NCBI GenBank assembly: GCA_963723355.1
Contig: CAVRQQ010000013.1
Span: forward strand, 1-54,027
Source: JAFDBW01 sp963723355
GTDB taxonomy: Bacteria > Desulfobacterota > Desulfuromonadia > Desulfuromonadales > BM103
Length of the DNA: 54,027 nt
Reading direction: 5' to 3'
The position numbers were made by a program, and so were the translations under genes. This document shows positions 17,415-25,017 of this stretch, piece by piece; position 1 is the first letter of the stretch, and each line of letters starts with the position of its first letter. A model generated the notes under the pieces. It was not told the origin of the DNA. It worked only from the letters and a program-made list of their open reading frames with translations, and searched no databases.

Positions 17415-18185
17415 CTAAAGGAATTCGTTGAGCCAGGCAGCAATCTTTAAGTAATGAGAGCCCTGCCAATAGAGCTGGTCACAACTTGAGCAGCGATGAA
17501 AATCCTCGTAGTAAAGCCTGGTCTTGGGTTCCAGGCGATCCAGGACTTCAGCCTTTGCCACCTTCTCCATCAGACCGTTACAAACCATGCAACGGGTCCA
17601 GAGACGGATCTGCCCGTACAACTCATAGCGTTTCAGGATTTCGCGCAACTGGCAGTCGATTTGGTCACTGCGAACCAGGTAACCGTGCATAACTTTGCGA
17701 TGCTTGAGGATGCCGAGATCACGAGTAAGAATGATGCGGTTTTCACCTTCGGCAATGTCCATAATTTCAGCGTCATCAAGATCGTTGCGGTAACAGACAT
17801 CGAAACCGAGCAGACGCATGCGACGGGCGAGTTTGCCGAGATGGACATCGAGAACAAAGGAGACAGGATCAGGGGGACAAGGGGTGAGCTTTAACGGGCT
17901 GGCGACCGGAATGTCCGAACAAACCGGATAAACATCAATCATGTCATTGTCTTGCAGAGGATACGAGAAGTTGACCGAGAGGCCGTTGGCGAGGATGACA
18001 TCGACTTCGGTGTGAGGGATGCCCATGGCTTCTATGGCATCCTTGATGCCCGGGTTATCCCTGAAACGATAGCTTGGCAGATCTGAGCGATATCGACGCA
18101 CCAGCAGCCCTTCAAGCCCGCCGTGCAAACGGAACCTGGCGACTGATCTTGTAGGATTATCGGTTTGCCGCGTACCGCGTGCCAC
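17415..18185 (-). CDS. Mut7-C ubiquitin-like / Mut7-C RNase domain protein
   Basis: A 256-residue protein with two parts. A small ubiquitin-like (ThiS-like) beta-grasp domain covers about residues 15-95, including SVNFSYPLQDNDMIDVYP. A Mut7-C PIN-type nuclease domain follows (VLDVHLGKLARRMRLLGFDV, DLDDAEIMDIAEGENRIILT and RDLGILKHRKV). It ends with a zinc ribbon of two Cys pairs (CMVCNGLM and CSSCDQLYWQGSHY). The domain combination is widespread in bacteria and is predicted to act on RNA; the substrate is unknown. The annotated GTG start lies inside a GCGTRCC heptamer repeat, so the true start may be slightly downstream. It stands alone. Confidence 0.82.
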   Translation of the reverse strand: MARGTRQTDNPTRSVARFRLHGGLEGLLVRRYRSDLPSYRFRDNPGIKDAIEAMGIPHTEVDVILANGLSVNFSYPLQDNDMIDVYPVCSDIPVASPLKLTPCPPDPVSFVLDVHLGKLARRMRLLGFDVCYRNDLDDAEIMDIAEGENRIILTRDLGILKHRKVMHGYLVRSDQIDCQLREILKRYELYGQIRLWTRCMVCNGLMEKVAKAEVLDRLEPKTRLYYEDFHRCSSCDQLYWQGSHYLKIAAWLNEFL

Positions 18186-18196
18186 GTGCCGCGTCC
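18167..18196. repeat. Heptamer repeat array (GCGTRCC-type)
   Basis: About four seven-base units read GCGTACC, GCGTGCC, ACGTGCC and GCGTCCC in tandem. The array is inverted with respect to the one at 18472-18503, and the two flank the CDGSH gene. It overlaps the 5' end of the Mut7-C gene. Confidence 0.6.
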
Positions 18197-18206
18197 CTTG
18201 TTTTTA

Positions 18207-18452
18207 TCATTCCCGGTTCGGCAGGGAAACTCCGCAGCTGCCGTCACAGTAGGGCTGGTCACCGGTCAATCCGCAGCCGCAGATGAAAACCTTCTGGCGG
18301 CGTTTGACCTTGAACTCGATCGGTGAGCTTTCACTGCCGCTGTGAGACTCGTCACAAAACGGCAGGTTTTGCGACTTGCCGCAGGTACAGCGATAATAGG
18401 TTCCGGGATCCAGCGTGATACCGATCGGCATGCCGACATCTTCGTTTTTCAT
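18207..18452 (-). CDS. CDGSH iron-sulfur domain protein (two motifs, second with Cys for His)
   Basis: An 81-residue protein with two CDGSH-type motifs. The first is CTCGKSQNLPFCDESH (three Cys and one His ligand, Glu replacing the usual Gly). The second is CGCGLTGDQPYCDGSC, in which the ligand His is replaced by Cys. CDGSH motifs bind redox-active 2Fe-2S clusters with 3Cys-1His ligation, so the first site looks standard and the second would be all-cysteine. No signal or membrane segment is seen; a soluble electron-transfer or cluster-donor role is inferred. Start ATG 18452 has AAGGAG upstream. Inverted heptamer arrays lie just beyond both ends of the gene. Confidence 0.85.
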   Translation of the reverse strand: MKNEDVGMPIGITLDPGTYYRCTCGKSQNLPFCDESHSGSESSPIEFKVKRRQKVFICGCGLTGDQPYCDGSCGVSLPNRE

Positions 18453-18471
18453 ATAATCTCCTTTTTAAAAC

Positions 18472-18503
18472 CGGTACGCGGCACGCGGTACGTGGGACGC
18501 GGT
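18472..18503. repeat. Heptamer repeat array, inverted copy
   Basis: GGTACGC, GGCACGC, GGTACGT and GGGACGC in tandem: the reverse complement of the unit at 18167-18196. It lies 20 bases upstream of the CDGSH gene start. Confidence 0.6.
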
Positions 18504-18584
18504 TAAACCATAAAACACGAATTAAATAACTATAACCTACATTAACAATAAAGTCTTAACTAACTGAACAAAATAGTTTTCTCG

Positions 18585-18604
18585 TTCCGCGTCCCGCGTC
18601 ACGT
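18585..18604. repeat. Heptamer repeat, short array
   Basis: TTCCGCGTCCCGCGTCACGT holds GCGTCCC and GCGTCAC units. It lies immediately downstream of the small gene at 18608-18845. Confidence 0.5.
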
Positions 18605-18607
18605 TAT

Positions 18608-18845
18608 TTAAAAAAACCAGTCATAGACAAATTTACCAACAATTCCCAGGACCAGCAACTCCACCAGGGTGACCACGACCACAACCCAAACCTTGCCCTT
18701 CCCTTTGGGTATACGTTTAGTGATGAATTCGGGCATAAACCTGGACATGTCGTTCGTTCATGTTCTCCCAGGCTTCCTTGAAGACACTGTCCTGCTGGTT
18801 GTTGTGGCTCGTTGCAGGCTTTTTCTTTTTTAGCTTGTTGCTCAT
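18608..18845 (-). CDS. Two overlapping small frames, probably one small membrane protein with a frame break
   Basis: Minus frame 1 (ATG 18845, stop 18719-18717) encodes 42 residues: a lysine-rich start (MSNKLKKKKPATSHNN) then FKEAWENMNERHVQVYARIHH. Frame 2 (ATG 18736, stop 18610-18608) encodes 42 residues: MPEFITKRIPKGKGK, then a single membrane span (VWVVVVVTLVELLVLGIVG) and KFVYDWFF. The frames overlap by 20 bases. A join near 18735 gives NERHVQV-MPEFITKRIPKG, a plausible single protein of about 77 residues with a polar N-terminus and one C-terminal span. It could instead be two coupled genes. No family is recognised. The many other breaks of this kind in the window favour the single-gene reading. 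Confidence 0.55.
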
Positions 18846-18922
18846 AAACTGTCCGGGAATATGGTTGTTTGAGAGTACCGATTTTACAAGGTTGGTTCAG
18901 CGGCTTCCAGAATGCGAAACCA

Positions 18923-19852
18923 TTACCAGAACGCGGAGAATCCAACCACATAGGTATCCGAATCGATGCCGGTCGATTCCTGGGTACGGGTGCCGATGTA
19001 AGCGAGCTTGAAACCTATGTGCCGACTGACCGGAAAGCCCAGGCTGACGGCCCAGCCGACATTCTGCTTCCGGTCGTCTTTTTCAACGCCATCTACCGTG
19101 GATCGGCCACCATAATCGTACCCGGCACTCAAGCCGGCCCAGACTCCCGGGCGAAGGGTGTAGATCAAGTGGCTGTGGATCACGTAGAGTGGATCATTTT
19201 CGAGCTCCTTGCCGTTGAAGAAGTCCGTATTGTCAGTGTAGAGCTCAACCACTCCGGTCACTTCCACAGACCACTTGCCGCGGGTGTGAAGCACCCCGAA
19301 GCGAGGCCGGAAGGTGAAACGGTTGGTGCCGAGGTTGATCAGCTTGTCGTCCATGTAGTCGCCGGTCGGCAGCTGTAAGGACAGGCCGGCACCGACAATG
19401 GTTTCCGTGTCTATGGCTGCACGGTAAGCAGCATACTCCTTCCCCTCTAGAGGTGGTGCGCCGTACAGATTGATCGCGAAGCCCAGTCTGGTGTCGGCCC
19501 AGCCACTGCGACGGACCGTCGTCGGGACGCCGTCGAGCAGACCCGTCCAGCGCCCCTCCTGGTAACCCTGCAACAGGTCAACCCGCGCCGTTTTATCGAA
19601 CAGCGCGAAGGTTCGAATGTACTTCGCGACCCAGGTATGCAGGTCGACTTGGCCGTCTTCGATCTTGAGGACCGGGTCAAAGCTGATATCCGCATCGGTG
19701 TGGGCAAATCCGCCGCCGATAAAATTGGTGTTGATCGGCAGGTGGGTCCATCGCCTGGGCTCCAGTTCTTCCGCCAGACTTATCGATGAGAGAGGTAAAG
19801 CGCAAACGACTCCAAGGATAAATAAAAATGCAAACTTAAGATGAAAGTTCAA
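18923..19852 (-). CDS. Outer-membrane beta-barrel protein, MetA-pathway (Phenol_MetA_deg) type
   Basis: A 309-residue protein with a signal peptide (about residues 1-27, FLFILGVVCALPLSSISLA) followed by alternating beta-strands typical of an outer-membrane barrel, ending in an aromatic residue (SAFW) as barrel assembly requires. Family-like features are WTHLPINTNFIGGGFAHTDA near the start, AGLSLQLPTGDYMDDKLINL in the middle, TNRFTFRPRFGV and a final strand SDTYVVGFSAFW. Members of this family are annotated as transporters or proteins of the meta-cleavage phenol pathway, but no phenol genes are nearby, so the substrate is unknown. It is monocistronic. Confidence 0.8.
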   Translation of the reverse strand: MNFHLKFAFLFILGVVCALPLSSISLAEELEPRRWTHLPINTNFIGGGFAHTDADISFDPVLKIEDGQVDLHTWVAKYIRTFALFDKTARVDLLQGYQEGRWTGLLDGVPTTVRRSGWADTRLGFAINLYGAPPLEGKEYAAYRAAIDTETIVGAGLSLQLPTGDYMDDKLINLGTNRFTFRPRFGVLHTRGKWSVEVTGVVELYTDNTDFFNGKELENDPLYVIHSHLIYTLRPGVWAGLSAGYDYGGRSTVDGVEKDDRKQNVGWAVSLGFPVSRHIGFKLAYIGTRTQESTGIDSDTYVVGFSAFW

Positions 19853-20090
19853 CGTGACTCCCTGTTAAAACATTGATGACAGAAGAGGTAACCCGCTCAT
19901 AGTATATATGCACAAGGATGATTTCAAATAAATTGAAAAAATGAATTTTGTTGGAAGAATAATCACATGAAATTGCAAGTGACAAAGAACTAAAATAATT
20001 ACACTAAAAGTTACCATAGTTAACAACACAATTTCAGCTATATGCTAAGAACACTGGAATCGAAAACGAATAGTTTGGCATCTCGGGTCG

Positions 20091-21032
20091 CTAGCCGATA
20101 TATCCGCCAACTATTAGTGACAGCGTCGCAACGCTCACAATCGCCCACAAAACAACACCCAGAAGTAATGGTTTTACCCCCACCTGCCGGAGAACCTGCC
20201 TGGTCAGGCCGGCGCCGATCAGAAACAGGGTCATCACCAGGGTTTGTTTGGAGATCGCGTAAAGGACATCCCAAAACGGTTGGAAGACGGGCAACCAACT
20301 GTTAATAAAGGCCGCGGCAATAAAACCGAGGATGAAAAGGGGAATGCCGGTTCGTTCTTTCGATTTACATAGCAATCCGGCGACTAACGCAAAAGGCGCA
20401 ATCCACAGTGCACGGGTCAGCTTGGCCGTGGTGCCGACCGACAGGGCCAACGCACCAAAAGCCGCCGAGGCGCCGACCACGCTGCTGGTGTCATGGATCG
20501 CCAGCGCCGCCCAGAGACCGAACTGCTGCTGATCAAGTTGGAACAATGCTCCCAGCGGCGGGAAGATCACCAGGGCCACGGCATTCAGGGCAAACACCGT
20601 CGCCAGGGAAACCGCGATCTCGTCATCATCAGCCTTGATCACCGGTGCCATCGCGGCGATGGCGCTGCCGCCACAGATGGCCGTGCCGAAGGAAAGCAGC
20701 GTAACGGTGTTCTTCGGCAGGCGCAAGGCGCGACCGAGCAGGAGTCCCAGACCGATGGTCGCGCTGATACTGACCAGGGTCAACACTAGCGAGTTCTTGC
20801 CGACCTCGATCACCTCGACGAAGTTAACACCGAAGCCGAGGCCGACGACAGAAAGCTTGAGCAGAGACTTGCTGTACCTTGAAGTCAGTTCGGGAAGTGG
20901 ATTGCCAAAGATAAAGCTGAATGAGAACCCTGCGACCAGCGCAACAGGAGAAGACACCAGGGGCAATGCGGTCAGACAAAACAAACTGACGAATGCGACC
21001 TTGTTGATCTGCTGCCTCTTCTCGCTATCCAT
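20091..21032 (-). CDS. YeiH/UPF0324 family putative sulfate exporter
   Basis: A 313-residue membrane protein with about ten spans. Family segments in order are: LLKLSVVGLGFGVNFVEVIE, LVSISATIGLGLLLGRALRL, the central SFGTAICGGSAIAAMAPVIK (the most conserved motif), HDTSSVVGASAAFG, and a tail FLIGAGLTRQVLRQVGVKPL. The family is called a putative sulfate exporter; a transport role for sulfonates or sulfate is not proven. The frame is open upstream to 21134, but the stretch before MDSEKRQQ is not family-like, so ATG 21032 is chosen; its ribosome site is weak. A stem-loop lies upstream at 21164-21191. Confidence 0.85.
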   Translation of the reverse strand: MDSEKRQQINKVAFVSLFCLTALPLVSSPVALVAGFSFSFIFGNPLPELTSRYSKSLLKLSVVGLGFGVNFVEVIEVGKNSLVLTLVSISATIGLGLLLGRALRLPKNTVTLLSFGTAICGGSAIAAMAPVIKADDDEIAVSLATVFALNAVALVIFPPLGALFQLDQQQFGLWAALAIHDTSSVVGASAAFGALALSVGTTAKLTRALWIAPFALVAGLLCKSKERTGIPLFILGFIAAAFINSWLPVFQPFWDVLYAISKQTLVMTLFLIGAGLTRQVLRQVGVKPLLLGVVLWAIVSVATLSLIVGGYIG

Positions 21033-21163
21033 AACCCACCATGCATCGAGTGTGATTCGCTGGCTGACAATATCGAAAACAAATTTTGTTAAAAAACGCC
21101 GGCATGTTGACGGGCCAGAAAAGCCGATTGCCAATGCCCGGGGGCAAGAGCCCTCTTAAAATG

Positions 21164-21191
21164 AAAAAGCCCTCCATCCTGGAGAGCTTTT
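21164..21191 (-). terminator. Intrinsic terminator
   Basis: AAAAGCCCTCCA (21165-21176) pairs with TGGAGAGCTTTT (21180-21191) with one mismatch and a 3-base loop. The minus strand ends in a five-T run. It lies 107 bases downstream of the truncated DUF882 gene, so it may terminate that transcript. Confidence 0.65.
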
Positions 21192-21297
21192 GATACCATA
21201 TTATATAACCTGTCGAAACAACCGTTTCTAACCGTTTTCATTTTTTACTGAACGTCAATGCATAAGGTGCGACCGGCACAGCAAGAACATCAGTTAC

Positions 21298-21744
21298 TTA
21301 CAAACTCCTCTGATCCTGGGCAACACCGCTGCTTTTACGGCTCATCTTTGAATTTGTTTCAGGAGAACGGTAGCCGGAGATGATTTCAATCGGACATTGG
21401 CAATCGAACTTGTCTTGCAGGGCAAACAGCAGGTCAATTGCATGAGGGTCGATCGGCTTGACAGAATCAGCGCGATGATCACGCAACAGGACGTTGATCT
21501 CACTCAGGGCATCCTGAAGGTAAACGCCCTGCTCCCAATAGGCAACCTTGCGCAAGGTCTCGCCGGTATGGGTATTGTAAAGACTCAAGGAACGGACTTG
21601 ATTGCCAGACAGACTGTAACGCGCCCAGGCCGGGAGCGGGCTGAGACAGGCAACGGAAGCCAGCAGGCCAACCTTGAGAAGTTGCCTCCGGCTGACAGGG
21701 GTCGCCAATTTATTTGCTTGATCCTTGAACATTAATTTCAGCAT
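21298..21744 (-). pseudogene. DUF882/YcbK-type peptidase M15 protein, 3'-truncated
   Basis: A 148-residue frame resembling YcbK-type DUF882 proteins (M15 peptidase-like). It has a Tat-like start (SRRQLLKVGLLASVACLSPL), then LYNTHTGETLRKVAYWEQGV, INVLLRDHRADSVKPIDP, and the substrate-groove segment PIEIISGYRSPETNSKM. After KSSGVAQ the family would continue with a HMxGxAxD motif and a C-terminal histidine, together the zinc site; here the frame ends at once (DQRSL) and neither motif occurs in any frame downstream. The gene has therefore lost about 35 residues including the metal site by deletion, not by a simple frameshift, and is probably inactive. Confidence 0.7.
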
Positions 21745-21947
21745 GACCTGTGAAAAAAGTTTTACGAAACAATAAACTTCGTGATTTTAATCAGCAAAAG
21801 GCGTTCCAATCCGGAAAACGATAGCGCTTCTGTTCGTAAAAAACTATTCAGGAGGTATTTAGTCTAATAATTTCAGATTGATAGAGATATGTCGGGGGAT
21901 AATCAACCTGCAGAGCCGGTCAAAAGCTGCCGAACAAACCGCTAATA

Positions 21948-21990
21948 AACGTTGCCGGGTGACGCAATTGTGTCACCCGGCAACGTTTTT
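21948..21990. terminator. Strong bidirectional-looking terminator
   Basis: A perfect 16-bp stem: AACGTTGCCGGGTGAC (21948-21963) and its complement at 21972-21987 with an 8-base loop, followed by TTT on the plus strand. It lies 54 bases downstream of the dodecin gene stop and would end its leftward transcript. Confidence 0.85.
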
Positions 21991-22043
21991 AACACAGCGA
22001 GGATTATGGTTCAACTGTATTGTTTTCTAACTATAGGCGCGTT

Positions 22044-22262
22044 TCAGGACAGTTCGAAAGCAATCTTCAGAACAACCTGGTACTCCGTGACCTTGCCGTC
22101 ATCACTGATATGGCCCCGCACTTCCTGGACCTCGAACCATGAGAGTTTCTCCAATGACGACTTGGCCCTGTCGACTGCACTCTGGATTGCTCCCTCAACA
22201 CTCTTTTCCGACGTGCCGATAACCTCTACCTTCTTGTAAACGCGCGACTCACCGTAAGACAT
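22044..22262 (-). CDS. Dodecin family flavin-binding protein
   Basis: A 72-residue dodecin. The protein forms a hollow dodecamer that stores FMN or riboflavin, with a stacked-flavin binding pocket. Family features are RVYKKVEVIGTSEKSVEGAI at the N-terminus, SLEKLSWFEVQEVRGHI with the flavin-stacking Trp, and the C-terminal strand EYQVVLKIAFEL. The frame is open upstream to 22325, but GGAGG sits 5 bases before ATG 22262 and the protein then has the normal family length. It is monocistronic, followed by a strong terminator. Confidence 0.92.
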   Translation of the reverse strand: MSYGESRVYKKVEVIGTSEKSVEGAIQSAVDRAKSSLEKLSWFEVQEVRGHISDDGKVTEYQVVLKIAFELS

Positions 22263-22394
22263 ATGTTCCTCCACATCTCTGGAATGTAATGATGCAACGT
22301 GAGGGAGTAGGAAACCATCACGCACCAGAAGATTCTATCAGAGAGACAGGAATATGCCAGAAGCTGTTACGGAATCCGTCCCAATCGGCAACGG

Positions 22395-22931
22395 TTACTC
22401 GCCGAAAGTGTTGAGATGGACATGGCCGAAAGGCAGATTCTCTGGAGGATGACCGGCTTTCACCTCTGCCGGGTAGCCGATGCCGACAATGCATTCGACA
22501 ACATGAGTATCCGGAAGGCCCAAAAGTTCCTTGACGTAGCTTTCCGCAGAGGATGTGGCATCATGCGGACGTAGACGAACCTGGACCCAGCAACTGCCGA
22601 GGCCGAGCTCTTCTGCGGTCAATTGAATGACGATTGCTGCGATCGAGCAGTCTTCGGTCCAGACATCACTCTTGTCAGCATCTGCCGCGACAACGATCGC
22701 CAGGGGAGCATCAGTTAAAAATGCCGAGCCGTGCTGTTTGGCATTGCCGAGTTTTTCCAGTAGTTTCTGATCGTTGACGACGATGAATTCCCAAGGGTTG
22801 CGCCCGCGTGAGGTCGGTGTACGCACTGCAGCCTCGATCAGAGCTTCAATCTTGTCGCGCTCAACTGTATGTGGCAGGAATTGACGGATACTTCGACGCT
22901 TGCGCAACAGGTCCAGAACTGCAGAGTTCAT
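22395..22931 (-). CDS. Nitroreductase family protein
   Basis: A 178-residue FMN-dependent nitroreductase-like flavoprotein. Motifs: LRKRRSIRQFLPHTVERDKI (phosphate-binding RRSxR near residue 11), RTPTSRGRNPWEFIVVNDQ, GSAFLTDAPLAIVVAADAD, and the C-terminal ELGLGSCWVQVRLR and VVECIVGIGYPAEVKAGHPP. Family members reduce nitro groups, quinones or flavin with NAD(P)H. The start is taken as ATG 22931, which has GGAGG 10 bases upstream. Its start overlaps the end of the REC-PilZ gene, so the two may be translationally linked. The substrate is unknown. Confidence 0.85.
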   Translation of the reverse strand: MNSAVLDLLRKRRSIRQFLPHTVERDKIEALIEAAVRTPTSRGRNPWEFIVVNDQKLLEKLGNAKQHGSAFLTDAPLAIVVAADADKSDVWTEDCSIAAIVIQLTAEELGLGSCWVQVRLRPHDATSSAESYVKELLGLPDTHVVECIVGIGYPAEVKAGHPPENLPFGHVHLNTFGE

Positions 22932-22933
22932 GG

Positions 22934-23639
22934 TCAATTAACCTCCAGGTAGGTACGAATAATTTCGACTGAGCCCTTCTCTATTGACTGGATTTCAACA
23001 CCAAAGCCCTGCGGCAATGTCATGTTCTGCCGTGGGAACCCCTGGTTGATCCAGGAGATGCGACCCGAGACCTCAAGCTTCTCGGCGCTGATCGTTGGTA
23101 GCAGGAAGCTTGCCCTGATACGGCTGTTCGGCGGTATTTCATCGCGAAACTCGACATAAAAGCCATGCTGGCTGATATCGACGCCCCTGCCCTGGTAATG
23201 CTTCTCCATTGATGGAGAAATCGACTGTCATTTGACAAGGGACACGGCGTTCACGACGTTCTATGTTGAACAAATAGTTATGCCCCAAATTCAGGAAGTC
23301 CTCGCGACCGAAAGGCTTTGCCAGGTAATCGTCACAACCAGAAGTCTCTACCTCTGCGACCGTGGCATCACGATCAGGGGTAAAAACCAGCAACACGGGG
23401 ATCTTGTTCAGGGTCGGATTTGCCTTGAGATTACGGCAGGTTTCGATGCCAGTCATGCCCGGCATCGCGACATCCATATAAATCAGGTTCGGACGCTCCC
23501 TCTGGGCCGTGTCAATTGCTTCCTGGCCGCTCGCAGCAGTGATAATGGTTGCCGGCGTTTGTTTGAAATAATCGCACATGACATCGCGGAAAAAAGCGAC
23601 ATCATCAACCAGAAGAATCTTCAGGTTGCTTTCACTCAT
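22934..23639 (-). CDS. Response regulator with REC and PilZ domains, frame broken once
   Basis: A REC receiver domain joined to a c-di-GMP-binding PilZ domain. REC: acidic pair in ILLVDDVAFFRDV, phospho-acceptor Asp in LIYMDVAMPGMTG, and the conserved Lys in LAKPFGRED. PilZ: the arginine motif RRERRVPCQM followed by GVDISQHGFYVEF, the RxxxR and DxSxxG ligands for c-di-GMP. The REC frame continues out of register past SINGE; the adjacent frame carries KHYQGRGVDIS to the end, so a one-base break lies at about 23204-23209. The start is ATG 23639, with GGAG 8 bases upstream. The joined protein has about 235 residues. It would link a sensor kinase to c-di-GMP signalling; no cognate kinase is nearby. 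Confidence 0.82.
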
Positions 23640-23785
23640 ATTGAGCATCTCCGAAAAAATCCAGTTGAAGACATAGAGAAAAAATCAGCGATCACATACA
23701 GCGACAGGAAATCTAATATCCATTAAATGTAAAACCATCCTGTAGAAATGATCTGCAGCCAAAACACTCGTGACGATCTTCTTGC

Positions 23786-24064
23786 TTATAATGCATCTGC
23801 TTTATTGAGCAGCTCGTGCAGTTTGGTAATTTTCTTATCTAGTGCACAAGTAAAATCCTCTTCACCGAACATGTATATTAGTTGTCCAAGCATCAAGTAC
23901 ACATCGGCAAGTTCATCTATGACGACTCGACGATCTACTTTGCCACGGGCAAAATGCTGTAGTGTGGCAATCAGTTCGGCGCATTCTTCGACAGTCTGTT
24001 CATACTGGGCTTTTTCACCCCATTTATCGATCGTTTTGGCATAAAGATCACGGTAACGCATCAT
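23786..24064 (-). CDS. MazG-like nucleotide pyrophosphohydrolase
   Basis: A 92-residue all-alpha NTP pyrophosphohydrolase-like protein. The metal-binding signature is split over two helices: QTVEECAELIATLQHFARGK and VIDELADVYLMLGQL (E-x2-E and E-x2-D). Family enzymes hydrolyse non-canonical or excess nucleoside triphosphates to monophosphate and pyrophosphate. The frame is open further, to ATG 24088, but GGAG stands 9-11 bases before the ATGATG at 24064, which is chosen. Short length is normal for stand-alone MazG-like proteins. It is monocistronic. Confidence 0.72.
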   Translation of the reverse strand: MMRYRDLYAKTIDKWGEKAQYEQTVEECAELIATLQHFARGKVDRRVVIDELADVYLMLGQLIYMFGEEDFTCALDKKITKLHELLNKADAL

Positions 24065-24297
24065 GTCGACAGGATTCTCCATGGTCATTTCGCTATAGAT
24101 GAAAGCGACATTGCAAATTTTGCAGTGTCAAAGCACGACAATTGCTGACTATCGGTTCGAAGATTAACAGGAAACAGCGAGGAAAAGAAATGCTAAATAG
24201 ACACCGGGAAGATATCCGGAGAGATCAAACAAGAAAAGTCGCTTTAAGAATATTACGCATACCGGCCAAACGGGCCAGTTAGCGTACAAGATAATGT

Positions 24298-24444
24298 TTA
24301 CTCGTCGTTTTCCTGTATGGCGACACAGGGTTCCATCGTCTCAAGGCAGACGCCTTTGACAAGGTCATACGACAGGCAGAGCCCTTCGATAACTTCTTTT
24401 TCGGCGTGGTCACATTTGGATTCATCGATCGTTTTATTGTTCAT
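24298..24444 (-). CDS. Small Cys-containing protein
   Basis: A 48-residue frame from ATG 24444 (AGGGAG ribosome site 6 bases upstream) to TAA 24300-24298. It has four cysteines: ESKCDHAEKE, IEGLCLSYDLVKGVCLE and MEPCVAIQ. It is acidic with no signal peptide. The translation start is very good and codon-like composition is kept, so it is probably a real gene. The family is not recognised; cysteine spacing could bind a metal or form disulfides. Confidence 0.6.
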   Translation of the reverse strand: MNNKTIDESKCDHAEKEVIEGLCLSYDLVKGVCLETMEPCVAIQENDE

Positions 24445-24591
24445 GTTGATCTCCCTTTCAGACCGGTTGGAGCCATCAGGAGTTAGCTGCCTTTAATAAA
24501 TAAGCAAACTCTATGCCACTTCCTTGATCTGCGCAGCGAGGAATAACGGATCGTTCTTGAGAACCCGTCTAGCTCGGGAATAACAACAAAA

Positions 24592-24619
24592 ACGCCCGCA
24601 CCTTTTCAGGTGCGGGCGT
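24592..24619 (-). terminator. Intrinsic terminator
   Basis: ACGCCCGCACC (24592-24602) pairs perfectly with GGTGCGGGCGT (24609-24619) over a 6-base loop; the minus strand continues TTTTTGTTG. It lies about 35 bases after the stop of the GSU3473-like gene. Confidence 0.85.
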
Positions 24620-24654
24620 GTTAATCAGATCAGCAGGAATTCCTGAGAAATTGA

Positions 24655-24891
24655 TCAACGCGGTTGAATTCTGCGTTCCGGACCTTGATAATCGGTGTTT
24701 TCACGCTTCCCGGTCCGTATCGGGTCAATTCCGACTGTCGCCCAACCACTTGCTCTCTTGAATTTATGGACGCGATGACTTTCCAGCAGGACATCCAGGA
24801 CGCGCGGAGTAAAGTGGTGATAGGTGCCATCCTTGAGGATGACGTCAATGTAAAAGTGCTCCATTTTATTTGGAAATACCCGTTCCGGCAT
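24655..24891 (-). CDS. GSU3473-like small protein
   Basis: A 78-residue protein resembling the small GSU3473-type family of Geobacter relatives. Visible pattern: IDVILKDGTYHHFTPRVLDV, then FKRASGWATVGIDPIRTGK, and a C-terminal YQGPERR tail, a motif shared by several small Desulfuromonadales proteins. No signal or membrane segment is seen. GGGGGAG lies 4 bases before ATG 24891, and a clean terminator follows. Function unknown. The family call is from memory of the motif, not from a search. Confidence 0.62.
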   Translation of the reverse strand: MPERVFPNKMEHFYIDVILKDGTYHHFTPRVLDVLLESHRVHKFKRASGWATVGIDPIRTGKRENTDYQGPERRIQPR

Positions 24892-25017
24892 GAAACTCCC
24901 CCATCAGCATAAAATCAGGTGCATTGTTAACTTTTTTTACTTCAAAATCAAGGCGAAACTATTGCTTCCAACAGCTTGTCGAGATTTTTAAGTTTTTCTC
25001 ATATACAGAGCAAGAAC

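Noticed and set aside
18604..18951. Long minus-strand open frame of 115 residues
   Set aside because: It is low-complexity, with no start signal. The other two frames carry the small membrane protein (18608-18845) and the end of the outer-membrane gene.
24196..24294. Short plus-strand frame with a GAGGA site (MLNRHRED...)
   Set aside because: Only 32 residues, arginine-rich and without any other support.
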